64,000 nt of DNA from Microlunatus capsulatus (GCF_017876495.1 NZ_JAGIOB010000001.1:620001-684000), one strand, 5' to 3'; shown: positions 42,649 to 51,703, counted from the stretch's first letter. Made by a program: numbers and translations. The notes: generated from the letters alone by a model not told the origin.

Positions 42649-43602
42649 TCAGGTGCTGCTGCGGGCCTCGCGCCACTCGCTGGGTGACATCCCCGACGAC
42701 TCGCGGAACCGTCGCGCGAAGTGGCTGGTGTCGGAGAAGCCGGACCGGCGGGCGACGGTCGCGATGCTGGTCCTGGCCTCACCGCTGACGGCGAGCAGCT
42801 CGCGCGCCCGCCCCAGCCGGCGGCTGATGATCCACTGCGCGGGTGTCTCGCTGTGCCCGGCGGCCGCCCACACGTTGTACAGGTGCCGCACCGAGATGTG
42901 GTGCGCCTCGGCCAGCCGTTGGACCGTGAGGCCCCGGTCGGTCAGGTGGGCGTCGACGTACAGGGCGATCCGCGTCGGCAGCGCCTCTTCCAGGGCTCCC
43001 CGTCCGTCGTCGACCTCCGCCGCCGTGGTCAGCAGCGCTCGCACCAGCGCGACGGTGGCCTGGCCGGTGAGAGCCCGCACCTCGGGAGACAGGGCCCGGG
43101 CGGCGGTGAACAGCGAGCCGAGGTGGCCGCGGACCAGGTCGTAGACGGGGCTGCCGGCCAACGCCGGCAGGGCAGCCCGGACCACGTCGACGGGGACGCC
43201 CGCGACGCGGTTGCTGAGGATGAGGACGTCGTGGGTGTTCGCCGTCGTGTGCGTCAGCCGGTAGGGCCGCGTCATGTCGACGCAGTTCAGCTGTCCCACC
43301 GGCATGTCGCTCTCGGTGGCGCCTGCGGAGACCACGCCCCGGCCTCGGCGGCGCAGGCCGAGGGCGACGTGCTCGTCGGCGTCCCCGCGGACCTGGCGGG
43401 CGGTGCGGACGATGTCGAGCGGGCTGCCGCCGGTGCGCAGCAGGTGGGCGCCGTCCCCCAGGCCCACCCGCTCCACGTGGTGCCGGACGGGCCCCGGGCC
43501 GACGACGACGGTGCGCCGTGGGCTCTGGTCCGCGTAGGCGGCGTGGACGGCGTCGGCACGCTCCCGCTCGGCGAGGAGGTCGGTGTCCAGCAGCACGGTC
43601 AC
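42649..43602 (-). CDS. AraC family transcriptional regulator
   Basis: 317 aa. The N-terminal part (about 1-195) is an AraC_binding_2-like ligand domain with MPVGQLNCVDMTRPYRLTHTT and VLILSNRVAGVPVD. The C-terminal 100 residues carry two helix-turn-helix units: LTVQRLAEAHHISVRHLYNVWAAAGHS and TSIATVARRSGFSDTSHFARRFRESSGMSPSEWR. Inducer and target are unknown. GTG start after GAGGTG. The 256 bp upstream hold no gene I can support. Confidence 0.88.
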   Translation of the reverse strand: MTVLLDTDLLAERERADAVHAAYADQSPRRTVVVGPGPVRHHVERVGLGDGAHLLRTGGSPLDIVRTARQVRGDADEHVALGLRRRGRGVVSAGATESDMPVGQLNCVDMTRPYRLTHTTANTHDVLILSNRVAGVPVDVVRAALPALAGSPVYDLVRGHLGSLFTAARALSPEVRALTGQATVALVRALLTTAAEVDDGRGALEEALPTRIALYVDAHLTDRGLTVQRLAEAHHISVRHLYNVWAAAGHSETPAQWIISRRLGRARELLAVSGEARTSIATVARRSGFSDTSHFARRFRESSGMSPSEWREARSST

Positions 43603-43858
43603 GGGGGCACCTCGATCCACGGCCTGCAGCACGGCGGCCGGGCACGGCGCCCGGCCCGCCCGAGTCTGGCAGGCCGCGAGGCACGTCGTCGGACGCAGCC
43701 CCGGAGGGATGGGCCGAACGGCCCGGGGCGCGACGGGACACCGCACCGCCCCTCGTCGCGCCGGTGCCTGACGCGACAGGCGGCGAGCGGCCCCTCAGGT
43801 ACCGGGTGGCCGGGTCGGAACGCTCACCGGCGGGAGGCCGCTGGTGCCGGACCGGGCC

Positions 43859-44266
43859 TCAGGACGCCGCAGCGGCCTGCCGGATGCCGATGAGGTTGCC
43901 GAACGGGTCGAGCAGCTGGCACAGCCGCTCCCCGGTCATGATCGTCTTCGGTCCGCGGTGAGCGGTGGCGCCGCCAGCGACCCACTCGGCGGTGACCCGG
44001 TCGACGTCCTCGACGTCCCAGTAGGCGACGCACCCGGCGGGACCGCCGGCGTTGAACTCGTCGGTGCGGTGGACCGTCAGCCGGGAGCCGCCGAGGTCGA
44101 AGCGCGCCAGCTGCGGGGCGGTCAGCACGGGAGCCGTCCCCAGGCGCTCGGTGTACCAGGCGACGGCGGCGTCGAGGTCGTCGACGAAGCAGAAGACGTC
44201 GATCACGGCGTGGAACGGCGGGGTGGGCACGGTGGTCTCCTGGGGGTCGGCTGCGGTCATGGTCAC
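43859..44266 (-). CDS. VOC family (glyoxalase/bleomycin-resistance fold) protein
   Basis: 135 aa, a single pair of beta-alpha-beta-beta-beta modules: AVIDVFCFVDDLDAAVAWYTERLG, ARFDLGGSRLTVHRTDE, GCVAYWDVEDVDRVTAEWVAGG and QLLDPFGNLIGIRQ. Metal-ligand positions (His, Glu) are only partly present. The GTG start overlaps the MFS stop as GTGA, so it is co-translated with the exporter and may bind or detoxify the same compound. An ATG two codons later is an alternative start. Confidence 0.85.
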   Translation of the reverse strand: MTMTAADPQETTVPTPPFHAVIDVFCFVDDLDAAVAWYTERLGTAPVLTAPQLARFDLGGSRLTVHRTDEFNAGGPAGCVAYWDVEDVDRVTAEWVAGGATAHRGPKTIMTGERLCQLLDPFGNLIGIRQAAAAS

Positions 44267-45900
44267 GTCCCCGGTCGGTGGCGGGGGTGGTGCGGCACGG
44301 GGACGACGAGCAGGTGCGTGGCCGGGGAGACGTCCTGCGCCAGCGCGGCGGCACGCTGCACGACCTGGTGGTCGAAGGGGGTGAGCCGTCGGTCGTGCTG
44401 GTCGCGGTGGTCGGCCCAGGAGGCGACGCGGAAGCGCTCGACCAGCTGCTCCGCGTCGACGGCGTCCCGCAGCAGGGTCCACGTGGTGGCACCGGTGCGC
44501 AGGCGGCTGGTCCGCACGTCGCCCATCGCCTGCAGGAACTCGTCCTGCTGCTCGGGGGCGACGCGGTAGCGGAGCACGATCTCCACCGGGTCGTCGGGGA
44601 GGGGGACGCCCAGGACCGTGACGTCCGGCAGGACGCCCAGGGCGACCGGCGCGCGGTCGCCGACGTCCGTGCGCCGCAGCGGCAGCCAGATCCCGACCAC
44701 CGTCGTCACGAGGAGCGCCACCCCGGCCAGGAGGAAGGTGGAGCCCAGGCCGAGCTGGTTCGCCGCCGCGCCCCAGAGGGCCGCGCTGCCGGCGAACGAG
44801 GCGAACAGCACCATCTGGTAGACGGCCAGCGCCCGCGCCCGGACCCAGTCGGGCAGGAAGGCCTGGGTGGTGGCGTTGAGGCCGGCGATCACGGCGATCC
44901 ACGCCATCCCGGTCGGCACCAGGACCAGCACGGCCACCACCGGGGTGCTGGCGGCCGCGAGCCCGACCAGTCCCAGGCCGAACACCGCTCCGGACAGGGT
45001 CAGGAGCCGGGAGGGCGACACCCGGGTCCGGACGGCGGGGAGCAGCACGGCTCCGGCCACGGCTCCGGCCCCGGCGGCCCCCAGCAGGATGCCGTAGCCG
45101 GTGGCACCGAGCCCCAGGCGTCCCTCGGCCAGCGGCGCCAGCAGCGCCCACAGCACGTTGGCCGGCACGGCGAAGAGCACCAGTCGGAGCAGGATCCGTC
45201 GCACGGCCGGGGAGTGCTCGACGTAGTGGGCACCGGCGCCGAGGCTGGACCAGGACGCGGCGCGCACCAGCGGGGCGGCGCTGGGGGCGGTCCTCGGGGT
45301 GGTGAGGAGGGCCGCGGCGAACAGCAGGAAGCTGACCGCGTTGAGGGCGAACAGCCACGGCACGCCCAGCGGCGCCACCAGCAGGCCGGCGACGGCCGGC
45401 CCCACGGCCCGGGCCAGGTTGACGCCCAGTGAGCTCAGCGCCGCGCCCTGGCCGAGCTCCGTGCGCGGCAGCAGGTCGGAGATGAACGACTGGTAGGCCG
45501 GCAGCTGCACCGCGGCCCCGCACCCCAGCAGGAAGGTGAAGGCCAGGATCAGCTCGGGCGTCATCCGACCCGTGGCCGTGAGCAGGGCCAGGACGGCGGT
45601 GATCGAGGCCTGGACGCCCTGGGCGGCCACCAGCAGCCGTCGCTTGTCCACGAAGTCGGCGACCACGCCGGCCGGGATCACCAGCAGCAGCACCGGCAGG
45701 CTGGAGGCGCTCTGCACCAGGGAGATCAGCAGGCTGGAGCTGTGGCGCTCGACCAGCAGCCACTGGGCGCCGACCGTCTGCATCCAGCTGCCGATGTTGG
45801 CGATGAACGCGGCCAACCACACCGCCCGGAAGACCGGGCGGTGCAGCGGAGCCCACATCCCCACCGGCGACGGCGTCGCCGTGGCCGCCGTGGTCGTCAT
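44263..45900 (-). CDS. MFS transporter with C-terminal ABM-like domain
   Basis: 545 aa. Residues 15-420 form the 12-helix MFS_3-type (enterobactin-exporter-like) core: VWLAAFIANIGSWMQTVGAQWLL, IPAGVVADFVDKRRLL, LLGCGAAVQLPAYQSFISDLLPR. Residues 430-545 are soluble: VEIVLRYRVAPEQQDEFLQAM and RFRVASWADHRDQHDRRLTP resemble an antibiotic-biosynthesis-monooxygenase-like dimer domain, a known addition in this subfamily. An upstream 23-codon frame overlaps its start by ATGA. Substrate unknown, likely efflux. Confidence 0.85.
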   Translation of the reverse strand: MTTTAATATPSPVGMWAPLHRPVFRAVWLAAFIANIGSWMQTVGAQWLLVERHSSSLLISLVQSASSLPVLLLVIPAGVVADFVDKRRLLVAAQGVQASITAVLALLTATGRMTPELILAFTFLLGCGAAVQLPAYQSFISDLLPRTELGQGAALSSLGVNLARAVGPAVAGLLVAPLGVPWLFALNAVSFLLFAAALLTTPRTAPSAAPLVRAASWSSLGAGAHYVEHSPAVRRILLRLVLFAVPANVLWALLAPLAEGRLGLGATGYGILLGAAGAGAVAGAVLLPAVRTRVSPSRLLTLSGAVFGLGLVGLAAASTPVVAVLVLVPTGMAWIAVIAGLNATTQAFLPDWVRARALAVYQMVLFASFAGSAALWGAAANQLGLGSTFLLAGVALLVTTVVGIWLPLRRTDVGDRAPVALGVLPDVTVLGVPLPDDPVEIVLRYRVAPEQQDEFLQAMGDVRTSRLRTGATTWTLLRDAVDAEQLVERFRVASWADHRDQHDRRLTPFDHQVVQRAAALAQDVSPATHLLVVPVPHHPRHRPGT

Positions 45901-45968
45901 CGCGTCGACGCCGTCGCTCGAGCCCGGGCGCGGGTGGTCGGCTCGGGCACGCGACCGCTGTCGGCCAT
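45897..45968 (-). CDS. possible 23-aa leader peptide coupled to the MFS gene
   Basis: ATG at 45968 preceded by the good site GGAGGAACC; 23 codons starting MADSGRVPEPTT and ending in Arg-rich ARARATASTR, with TGA overlapping the exporter ATG (ATGA). The exporter itself has no ribosome site of its own other than codons of this frame. It may be a translational-coupling leader. No homology is claimed. Confidence 0.45.
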   Translation of the reverse strand: MADSGRVPEPTTRARARATASTR

Positions 45969-46204
45969 GGTTCCTCCGGTCGGGACGGGCGGTGGCGCCG
46001 ACCTCGTCCGCCGGCACCGGGAGCCTCGCGGGTAGGACCTCGTCCTGGCAACCTCGAGGGCCGGGATCTGCACGGACAGCACGTGCCTGTTCACGAAGAG
46101 GCGAGGACCGACCGGGAACGTCAGGGATCTGCGCCCCGCCGCCCCGTGCTCGTGGGCCGTTCCGGCACCTGGCGGCACCGTCGGCCGAGGACGAGCATGA
46201 CGCC

Positions 46205-46414
46205 ATGAACCTGTTGTGCGCGACGGGGCGCCACCGGTGGGTGACGCGGCAGGGCACGGGCGAGCGGGGCGAGATCGTCACCTCCCGGCAGTGCGAGCGG
46301 TGCCGCCACTACCCGAAGACCTCCTCCTGGCTCCAGCGGGACCCCGACCGGTGGGAGCCCTTCCACCCGGGCGACGCATCGGGCGCCGGCGGCGGCGGGA
46401 GCGTCGGCTTCTGA
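46205..46414 (+). CDS. small Cys/His protein, possible zinc ribbon, 69 aa
   Basis: MNLLCATGRHRWVTRQG at the start, then SRQCERCRHYPKTSSWL and a Gly-rich tail. Cys5 and His10 with the later C-x-x-C give four candidate zinc ligands. Similar short proteins (DUF1660-like pattern) are found in actinobacteria and phages, but the match is from memory. The ATG at 46205 lacks a clear ribosome site. Function unknown. Confidence 0.6.
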   Translation: MNLLCATGRHRWVTRQGTGERGEIVTSRQCERCRHYPKTSSWLQRDPDRWEPFHPGDASGAGGGGSVGF

Positions 46415-46515
46415 CGCCGCCGACGTCCGCCGGTCGCCGAGCCGGGCGTTCGGGTCCGAGCCGTGCCGTCGCACGCTCTCTCGTCGGGGCAAGGACTTAC
46501 CAGGAGCACGTCCTG

Positions 46516-46521
46516 TAGGTT
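46516..46521 (+). promoter_or_regulatory. putative -10 box upstream of the GH76 gene
   Basis: TAGGTT, about 112 nt before the GH76 ATG. The AT-richer run GGACTTACC at 46493-46501 lies where the -35 region would be. Confidence 0.4.
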
Positions 46522-46632
46522 CAGATCATCCACGCCCCGGGCGGTCCCCGGTGGTGAGGCCCGGGCCCCGTCCCGCACCCGCGGCCGACCGCCGTCACCC
46601 CTCGGCGCCCACCCTGACGAAGGAGTCAGCTG

Positions 46633-47835
46633 ATGCCGATCCCCCACCACCTCCCGTCCTCGCCCGTCTCCCGCCGCGGTTTCGCCGCGGGCGTCGGCGG
46701 CCTCGGACTGGCCGCTCTGCTGCCGTCCGCGGCCGCCAGCGCCCGGCCCCGTCGACGGCCCGATGTCTGGGAGACCCGGGCCCGCGCCAGCTTCGCCGCG
46801 CTGCAGACCTACTTCCGGGCCGACGACGACTCGGGCCTCTACCGCGAGCGCTACCCGGTCGCGGCCGAGGACCCGACCTACTCCTACGAGTGGCCCTACT
46901 CCCAGGCCCACGTCGCGGCCCTCGACCTGGCCGGGATGCGCGGCGCCGACCGCCGGGACCGCCGCGTGCTGGCCGACCACGTCCGCGGTCAGCAGCGCTA
47001 CTGGAGCGACGCCGGCAGCACCGGGCTGCCCGGGTTCGCGTCGGCCCCGCTGCCGCCCTACGGCACCGGCGGCGACTTCTTCTACGACGACAACGAGTGG
47101 GTGGGCCTCAAGGACGTCCAGCAGTGGCGGATGTTCCGCGACCGCAGCGCCCTGCGCGAGGCGGAGGAGCTCTTCGACCTCGTCGTCTCCGGCTGGGACA
47201 CCGACCCCGACCACGCGTCCCCGGGCGGGGTCTTCTGGACCCAGGCGCCGTGGAGCGACGACCGCAACACGGTCTCGAACATGCCCGGCGCCGAGCTGGG
47301 CCTGCGGCTGCACCAGATCACGGGGCGCCGGTACCACCGCGAGTGGGCCCTGCGGATGTACGCGTGGACGAACCGCCACCTGCAGCGCGAGGACGGGCTC
47401 TACCACGACCACCTCGGCCTCGACGGCACCCTGGAGAAGACGATCTGGAGCTACAACCAGGGGGTGCCGGTCGGGGTCAACGTGGCCCTGCACGAGGTGA
47501 CCGGCGAGCGCCGCTACCTCACCGAGGCCGTCCGGATCGCCCGGGCCGCCCGGTCCTACTACGCCGTCGACGACCGCCTCGACGAGCAGCCGGCCTTCTT
47601 CAACTCGATCTACTTCAAGAACCTGCTGCGGCTGGGGGCGGCCACCCGGACGTCGCGCTACCGCGACGACATGGCCGCCTACGCCGAGCGGATGTGGACC
47701 ACCCGCCGCGACCCCGCCACCGGCCTCTTCGGCGGGGCGGACGGCGAGCGGGCCGAGATGATCCAGCAGGCGGCCATGGTGCAGGTCTTCGCCGTCCTGG
47801 CCTGGGCCCCTGGGCACCTGTCCCGGCTGTACTGA
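46633..47835 (+). CDS. glycoside hydrolase family 76 (alpha-1,6-mannanase-like), Tat-exported
   Basis: 400 aa. Tat signal SRRGFAAGVGGLGLAALLPSAAASA (Arg14-Arg15). The mature (alpha/alpha)6 barrel has the GH76 aspartate pair Asp152-Asp153 in FFYDDNEWVGL, with FWTQAPWSDDRNTVSNMPGAE, KTIWSYNQGVPVG and QPAFFNSIYFKNLLRL. GH76 enzymes cut alpha-1,6-mannan; in actinobacteria the substrate may be their own lipomannan or fungal mannan. ATG after GAAGGAGTCAGCTG. It ends before a 63-bp palindrome. Confidence 0.88.
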   Translation: MPIPHHLPSSPVSRRGFAAGVGGLGLAALLPSAAASARPRRRPDVWETRARASFAALQTYFRADDDSGLYRERYPVAAEDPTYSYEWPYSQAHVAALDLAGMRGADRRDRRVLADHVRGQQRYWSDAGSTGLPGFASAPLPPYGTGGDFFYDDNEWVGLKDVQQWRMFRDRSALREAEELFDLVVSGWDTDPDHASPGGVFWTQAPWSDDRNTVSNMPGAELGLRLHQITGRRYHREWALRMYAWTNRHLQREDGLYHDHLGLDGTLEKTIWSYNQGVPVGVNVALHEVTGERRYLTEAVRIARAARSYYAVDDRLDEQPAFFNSIYFKNLLRLGAATRTSRYRDDMAAYAERMWTTRRDPATGLFGGADGERAEMIQQAAMVQVFAVLAWAPGHLSRLY

Positions 47836-47852
47836 GCCCCGGCCGCTGGCCC

Positions 47853-47917
47853 TCCTGCACCCCGAGATCGCTGCTGCACCCCTCCTCGGGGTGCGGCAGC
47901 GAGACCGGGGTGCAGGA
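47853..47917. repeat. 63-65 bp two-tier palindrome between convergent genes
   Basis: Outer arms CCTGCACCCCG (47854-47864) and CGGGGTGCAGG (47906-47916), a 3x3 internal loop, inner 15-bp stem 47868-47882/47888-47902 (TCGCTGCTGCACCCC, one G-U), loop TCCTC. The GCACCCC element occurs four times counting both strands. Acts at least as a bidirectional terminator. Confidence 0.85.
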
Positions 47918-47942
47918 CGGGCGCCGCGCCGGGCCGGGCCGG

Positions 47943-48572
47943 TCAGGCCCGCGCCACCGGCTGCCGGAGGATCGTCCGCAGCCGGGCGGGCGGGGTGCGG
48001 CGGGGGTCGCTGAGGTAGATCTCGTGGTGGTGGCCCGTCATCCGCAGCCCCTGGGCGGGGATGAACGCGTCGTGCATCGCGGCCAGCACCGGACCCTCGT
48101 CGTCGTAGGGCCCGACGTGCAGGGTCTGCACGGCCAGCCCCTCGTCGAGGGGCTGCAACCGCACCTCCTCGAGAGCGGTGGGGTCGAGGGCCCGGGGGCC
48201 GGCCCTCCGGCGCACCGTGGCCCGGGCCGTCCCGACGTGCTCCTCGCCGATCCAGTCCGGGACCATGATCATCAGCGTCCAGCTCCAGCGGGACTTGTCG
48301 CGCGCGCTGGTGAACGTGGCCGGGTCCGCCGACCACCACAGCGCCTCGAGCGGCATCACCACGTGGTCGCGGCCCAGCGCGTCCCGGCTCAGGAACTTCA
48401 GCGCGTAGGCCAGCGGGTACAGCGCGGCGAGCGCCCGTGCGTAGGCCGGCGCGGTGTTCGGGTCGCCGGCGCCGTCGACGGCCAGGTGCTGCAGCGGCGG
48501 GACCTCGACGACGGCGAAGCGCCCCGCGCGCGCCCGGTAGGACGGCACGAGCCGCTTGACGTCGGTGGTCAC
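47943..48572 (-). CDS. GyrI-like small-molecule-binding domain protein
   Basis: 209 aa. Sequence from VTTDVKRLVPSYRARAGRFAVVEVPPLQHLAVDGAG resembles stand-alone GyrI-like proteins: VMPLEALWWSAD, WSWTLMIMVPDWI, VQTLHVGPYDDEGPVLAAMHDAFIPAQG and HHEIYLSDPRR. The domain is a SOUL/GyrI-type fold that binds hydrophobic ligands; some members are hydrolases (a conserved Glu in HEIYLSD fits). GTG start after GGTGAGGGGGAG. It follows the phosphotransferase-like gene at 50 nt. Confidence 0.82.
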   Translation of the reverse strand: MTTDVKRLVPSYRARAGRFAVVEVPPLQHLAVDGAGDPNTAPAYARALAALYPLAYALKFLSRDALGRDHVVMPLEALWWSADPATFTSARDKSRWSWTLMIMVPDWIGEEHVGTARATVRRRAGPRALDPTALEEVRLQPLDEGLAVQTLHVGPYDDEGPVLAAMHDAFIPAQGLRMTGHHHEIYLSDPRRTPPARLRTILRQPVARA

Positions 48573-48622
48573 GCGCTCCCCCTCACCCTCGTCGCCCAGC
48601 TTGGCGGACGGCGTGGCCGGCG

Positions 48623-49525
48623 TCACGCCAGGGTGAGCGCGAGGAGGTCCTCCAGGCCCCGGCGGACCGCGTCCGCCGTCAGGTCCGGACGGCCGGCGGC
48701 GACGGCCGGGAGGATGTGCGCCGGGTCGGGCAGGAAGCCGAGGACGTCGCCGACGACCCACCGGCGGGCGACGTCGGGGTCCGGGTCCAGCCGTCCGCCC
48801 TGCTCGACGTAGGCGGTGCGGAACGCCACGGCCGCGGCGGTGCCGTGCAGCATCGCCAGGTCGGCGCAGGCGTGCGCGACGTCCAGGTCGGGCGCTCCCC
48901 ACGAGGTCTCGGCCCAGTCGACGAGGCCGGTCACCGCGTCGCCCTCCCAGACGGTGTTGCCGAGGTGGAAGTCGCGGTGCAGCAGCCCGGCCGCACCCGC
49001 CGGCGGGCCGGCCGCCCCGATCTCCAGCGCCCGCCGCCAGAGCCCCGGCCACCGGACCCAGCCCGGCACCTCCGGCCGCGCCGGGCCCCGGAACGCGGCC
49101 GGTGGCGGTCGCCGCCCGGCCGGCACGGGCTGGCGGTGGACCGCGACGGCCAGCCGGGCCCACGCGGTGAGGGCGGAGGCGTCGAGCGGGTCCAGCCGGA
49201 CCCGGCCCGGGCGCCACGTCAGGAGGTTCGCGGGACCCCCGGCGTGCTCCCCGTCGGGGTCGGTGCCGAGGAGCCGCGGCACGGGGAGGTCGGTCCCCGC
49301 GAGCAGCCGGCAGGCGAGCGCCTCGCGCCGGACGTGCTCGCGCCCCGTCGCGCCCCACGCCGCCGGGTCGCACCAGCGGACCACCAGCGGCCCGCCGTCG
49401 GCCAGCCGCAGCAGCCACTTGGTGCCGGTGATCCCGCCGCCGACCGGGGTGGCGTCGACGACGGCGGCGGGCGCCAGCCCGGACGCCCACGTCAGGGCGC
49501 GGTCGGGCAACTCCAGCACGCTCAC
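48623..49525 (-). CDS. aminoglycoside phosphotransferase-like kinase (APH family)
   Basis: 300 aa. Kinase-like fold: GITGTKWLLRLADGGPLVVRW (nucleotide lysine region), LLHRDFHLGNTVW (catalytic H-x-D-x-x-x-x-N) and GLVDWAETSWGAPDLDVAH (metal D). The family covers many small-molecule kinases, and nothing here points specifically to antibiotic resistance. GTG start at 49525; the longer open frame upstream lacks homology. First gene of a two-gene unit with the GyrI-like gene. Confidence 0.82.
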   Translation of the reverse strand: MSVLELPDRALTWASGLAPAAVVDATPVGGGITGTKWLLRLADGGPLVVRWCDPAAWGATGREHVRREALACRLLAGTDLPVPRLLGTDPDGEHAGGPANLLTWRPGRVRLDPLDASALTAWARLAVAVHRQPVPAGRRPPPAAFRGPARPEVPGWVRWPGLWRRALEIGAAGPPAGAAGLLHRDFHLGNTVWEGDAVTGLVDWAETSWGAPDLDVAHACADLAMLHGTAAAVAFRTAYVEQGGRLDPDPDVARRWVVGDVLGFLPDPAHILPAVAAGRPDLTADAVRRGLEDLLALTLA

Positions 49526-49781
49526 CGGTCGTCCCCCGGGTCCGCCGCACCGCTCACCGGGCCAGCCAACCACGGGGGGCGGCGCGGGCACCTCAGTCCC
49601 CCGCCCACGTGCCGCGGCGTCCCGGATGAGGAGAATGACCCATGCGCGCCCGACCCCCTCAGCCCGAGGCTGAGGTCGTGCCCCTCCCGGTGCCGGCGGC
49701 CCCACGACCGCCGACCGCCTCCCTGTCCGCCCGGACCGGGACGCCGTCGGGCAGGACGCCGTCGGAGAGAGGAGACCCGCC

Positions 49782-50009
49782 ATGAGCGGGACGGTCCACG
49801 ACCACCACCACCCCCTGACCACCGCCGTGCGACGGGCCTGGGCCCAGCACCGACGGGTGCACGAGCACCGCCGGCTGCGGGACCGCCCCTGGCTCGAGGA
49901 CGTGCTCCACTGGTCGGCCGACGGGGAGCTGCACGGGCACGTGGCCCCTTCCCCCGACGGGCGCGCGCGCAGCGTCAGCTCGGACGGCTGGTGCCCGGGA
50001 CCGCGATGA
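49782..50009 (+). CDS. small His/Arg-rich hypothetical protein, 75 aa
   Basis: MSGTVHDHHHPLTTAVRRAW followed by a basic helical middle and LHWSADGELHGHVAPSPDGR. A strong GAGAGGAGACCCGCC precedes the ATG. His-rich N-terminus (HDHHH) could bind metal. I recognise no family. The DUF2332 gene follows at 21 nt, so they may share a transcript. The 256-bp gap before it (to the divergent kinase gene) holds no other gene I can support. Confidence 0.55.
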   Translation: MSGTVHDHHHPLTTAVRRAWAQHRRVHEHRRLRDRPWLEDVLHWSADGELHGHVAPSPDGRARSVSSDGWCPGPR

Positions 50010-50030
50010 CGCCCGGCCGCGGGCCCGCCC

Positions 50031-51125
50031 GTGGCTAGCGCGGGCGGTGTCGCCGCACGGTACCGCGAGGCCGCCCGGGCCCTCGCCCCGACGGCGCCGC
50101 GGCAGGCGGCCGCGGCGACCGGGCTGGCCGGCGCGGCGGACGCGGTGCGGCTCCTCGAGGCCTTCCCGGCCCGCGCCCGGCGACCGGCGGCGGTGCTGGC
50201 CGCCCTGCACGACCTCGTGCTGGCCGACCGCGCCCCGGTCCTCGCCGCGGCCTGGGCCGCCGGGGACGGCGCGGCGGCCGCGGACGCCGCCGTCGCGACC
50301 CTGCAGGACGAGCCCGGGGCGGTGGCCGAGCGCGCGAGCCGACGGCTGCGGACCGAGGAGGTGGGCCGGCATGCGGTGCTCCGCCCGCTCGTCGCCGAGG
50401 CCGCCCGACGGGCGGGAGCGGCGGCGGTCGGGCTGGTCGGCCTCGGCTGCTCGGCCGGCTTCGACCTCCACCTCGACCGGGTCGGCGTCCGCTACGACGC
50501 GGGCCCCGTGCAGGGCGACCCCACCTCACCCCGGCAGGTGGCGGCCTCGGTGGTGGGCGGGCGTGCCGTCCCGACGACCCGGCTGCCGGCGGTCCTGGCC
50601 CGGGTGGGTGTCGACCGCGAGCCCCTCGACGTGGCCGACGACGACGCCGCCCGCTGGCTGCACGCGTGCCTCGGGCCCGACGCGCCAGCGGCGGCGCGGG
50701 TCGCGCTGGAGGCCGAGGTCGTGCTGGCCCGGGCGGTCCCGCGGGTGCTGCTGGCCGGTGACGTCGTCGACCTGCTGCCCACAGCCCTGGCCCGGGTGCC
50801 CGCCGGGGCGCTGCCGGTCGTCACCACCACCTGGGCGCTCGGCCGGCTGAGTCCCGGGGACCGCGCGCGCTTCGCGGACGGGCTCCGGACCGCCGCCGAG
50901 CGTCGCCCCCTGGCCTGGGTCTCGGCCGAGGGGGTGGGCGTCGCGCCCGGCGTGCCGACGCTGGGTGACCGGCCGGCGTCGGGGCACAGCATCCTCGCCG
51001 TCACGTTCCTGGACAGCGGCGCGGGGCGGGTCGAGGCCCTCGGCCGCTGCTGGTCGCGCGGACGGCAGCTCAGCTGGCTGGTGGACGACGGCCCGGGGTG
51101 GGAGACCCGCTCGGTGGCGCCCTGA
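50031..51125 (+). CDS. DUF2332 family protein
   Basis: 364 aa soluble protein. Family marks: VAARYREAARALAPTAPR start, LLEAFPARARRPAAVLAALHDLVL, TEEVGRHAVLRPLVAEAAR, VGLVGLGCSAGFDLHLDRVGV, PVVTTTWALGRLSPGDRARFADGL and a C-terminal GRCWSRGRQLSWL. DUF2332 proteins are widespread in actinobacteria and have a Rossmann-like predicted fold, but no known activity. GTG start. Confidence 0.85.
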   Translation: MASAGGVAARYREAARALAPTAPRQAAAATGLAGAADAVRLLEAFPARARRPAAVLAALHDLVLADRAPVLAAAWAAGDGAAAADAAVATLQDEPGAVAERASRRLRTEEVGRHAVLRPLVAEAARRAGAAAVGLVGLGCSAGFDLHLDRVGVRYDAGPVQGDPTSPRQVAASVVGGRAVPTTRLPAVLARVGVDREPLDVADDDAARWLHACLGPDAPAAARVALEAEVVLARAVPRVLLAGDVVDLLPTALARVPAGALPVVTTTWALGRLSPGDRARFADGLRTAAERRPLAWVSAEGVGVAPGVPTLGDRPASGHSILAVTFLDSGAGRVEALGRCWSRGRQLSWLVDDGPGWETRSVAP

Positions 51126-51316
51126 CACCTCGCCCCGAGCGGGCCGAGCAGCCGTCCTCCCCAGGATCAACGCCGCTCTTGGACCGTCCGCCGTGCCGGG
51201 GGGTGGTGGCGGAAGCCCATGGCGCCCAACTTACTCGTGCGCGACAGGATCTGCACGCCGCACGGAGAACCCGCACCCGGTCGTCCCCTCCTCGAGCGGG
51301 CTGGTTCCATGGACCC

Positions 51317-51703
51317 ATGAGCAGGAGGTGGGCGGCTCCGGTGGTGGTGGCGCTGCTGCTGACGGGCTGCACGCCCGCCGAGCAGCCCGCCGCGCTGGCT
51401 GCCGGTCGGCAGTTCCAGGCGGCCGTCGGCGCCGGCGACCGGGCCGGGGCCTGCGCCCTGCTCTCCCCCGCCGCCCGCGCGAACCTCGAGCAGGCCAGTG
51501 CCCGGTCGTGCCCGGAGGCCCTGGCCGCGCTGCCGCTGCCCGGGGGCGCGACCCGTTCGGTCGAGGTCTGGGGCGGCGGCGCCCAGGTCCGGCTGGACGC
51601 GGGCACGCTCTTCCTGGCCCGCTTCGGCGACGGCTGGCGGGTCACGGCCGCGGGCTGCACCCCCCGGCCCGACGAGCCCTACGACTGCCTGGTGGAGGGC
51701 TGA
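51317..51703 (+). CDS. small secreted lipoprotein of unknown function
   Basis: 128 aa. Signal peptide MSRRWAAPVVVALLLTGC with lipobox LLTGC (Cys18). The mature part AAGRQFQAAVGAGDRAGACALLSPAARANLEQ suggests an NTF2-like or snoaL-like helical start, with four more cysteines that could form disulfides. Such lipoproteins are common in Geodermatophilaceae-type genomes. The ATG at 51317 is chosen because it begins the signal peptide. It is followed at 3 nt by a 27-aa membrane peptide. Confidence 0.75.
   Translation: MSRRWAAPVVVALLLTGCTPAEQPAALAAGRQFQAAVGAGDRAGACALLSPAARANLEQASARSCPEALAALPLPGGATRSVEVWGGGAQVRLDAGTLFLARFGDGWRVTAAGCTPRPDEPYDCLVEG

Noticed and set aside
46121-46492. 123-codon minus-strand frame over the small Cys/His protein
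   Set aside because: No ribosome site and biased composition; the plus-strand frame has plausible metal ligands.
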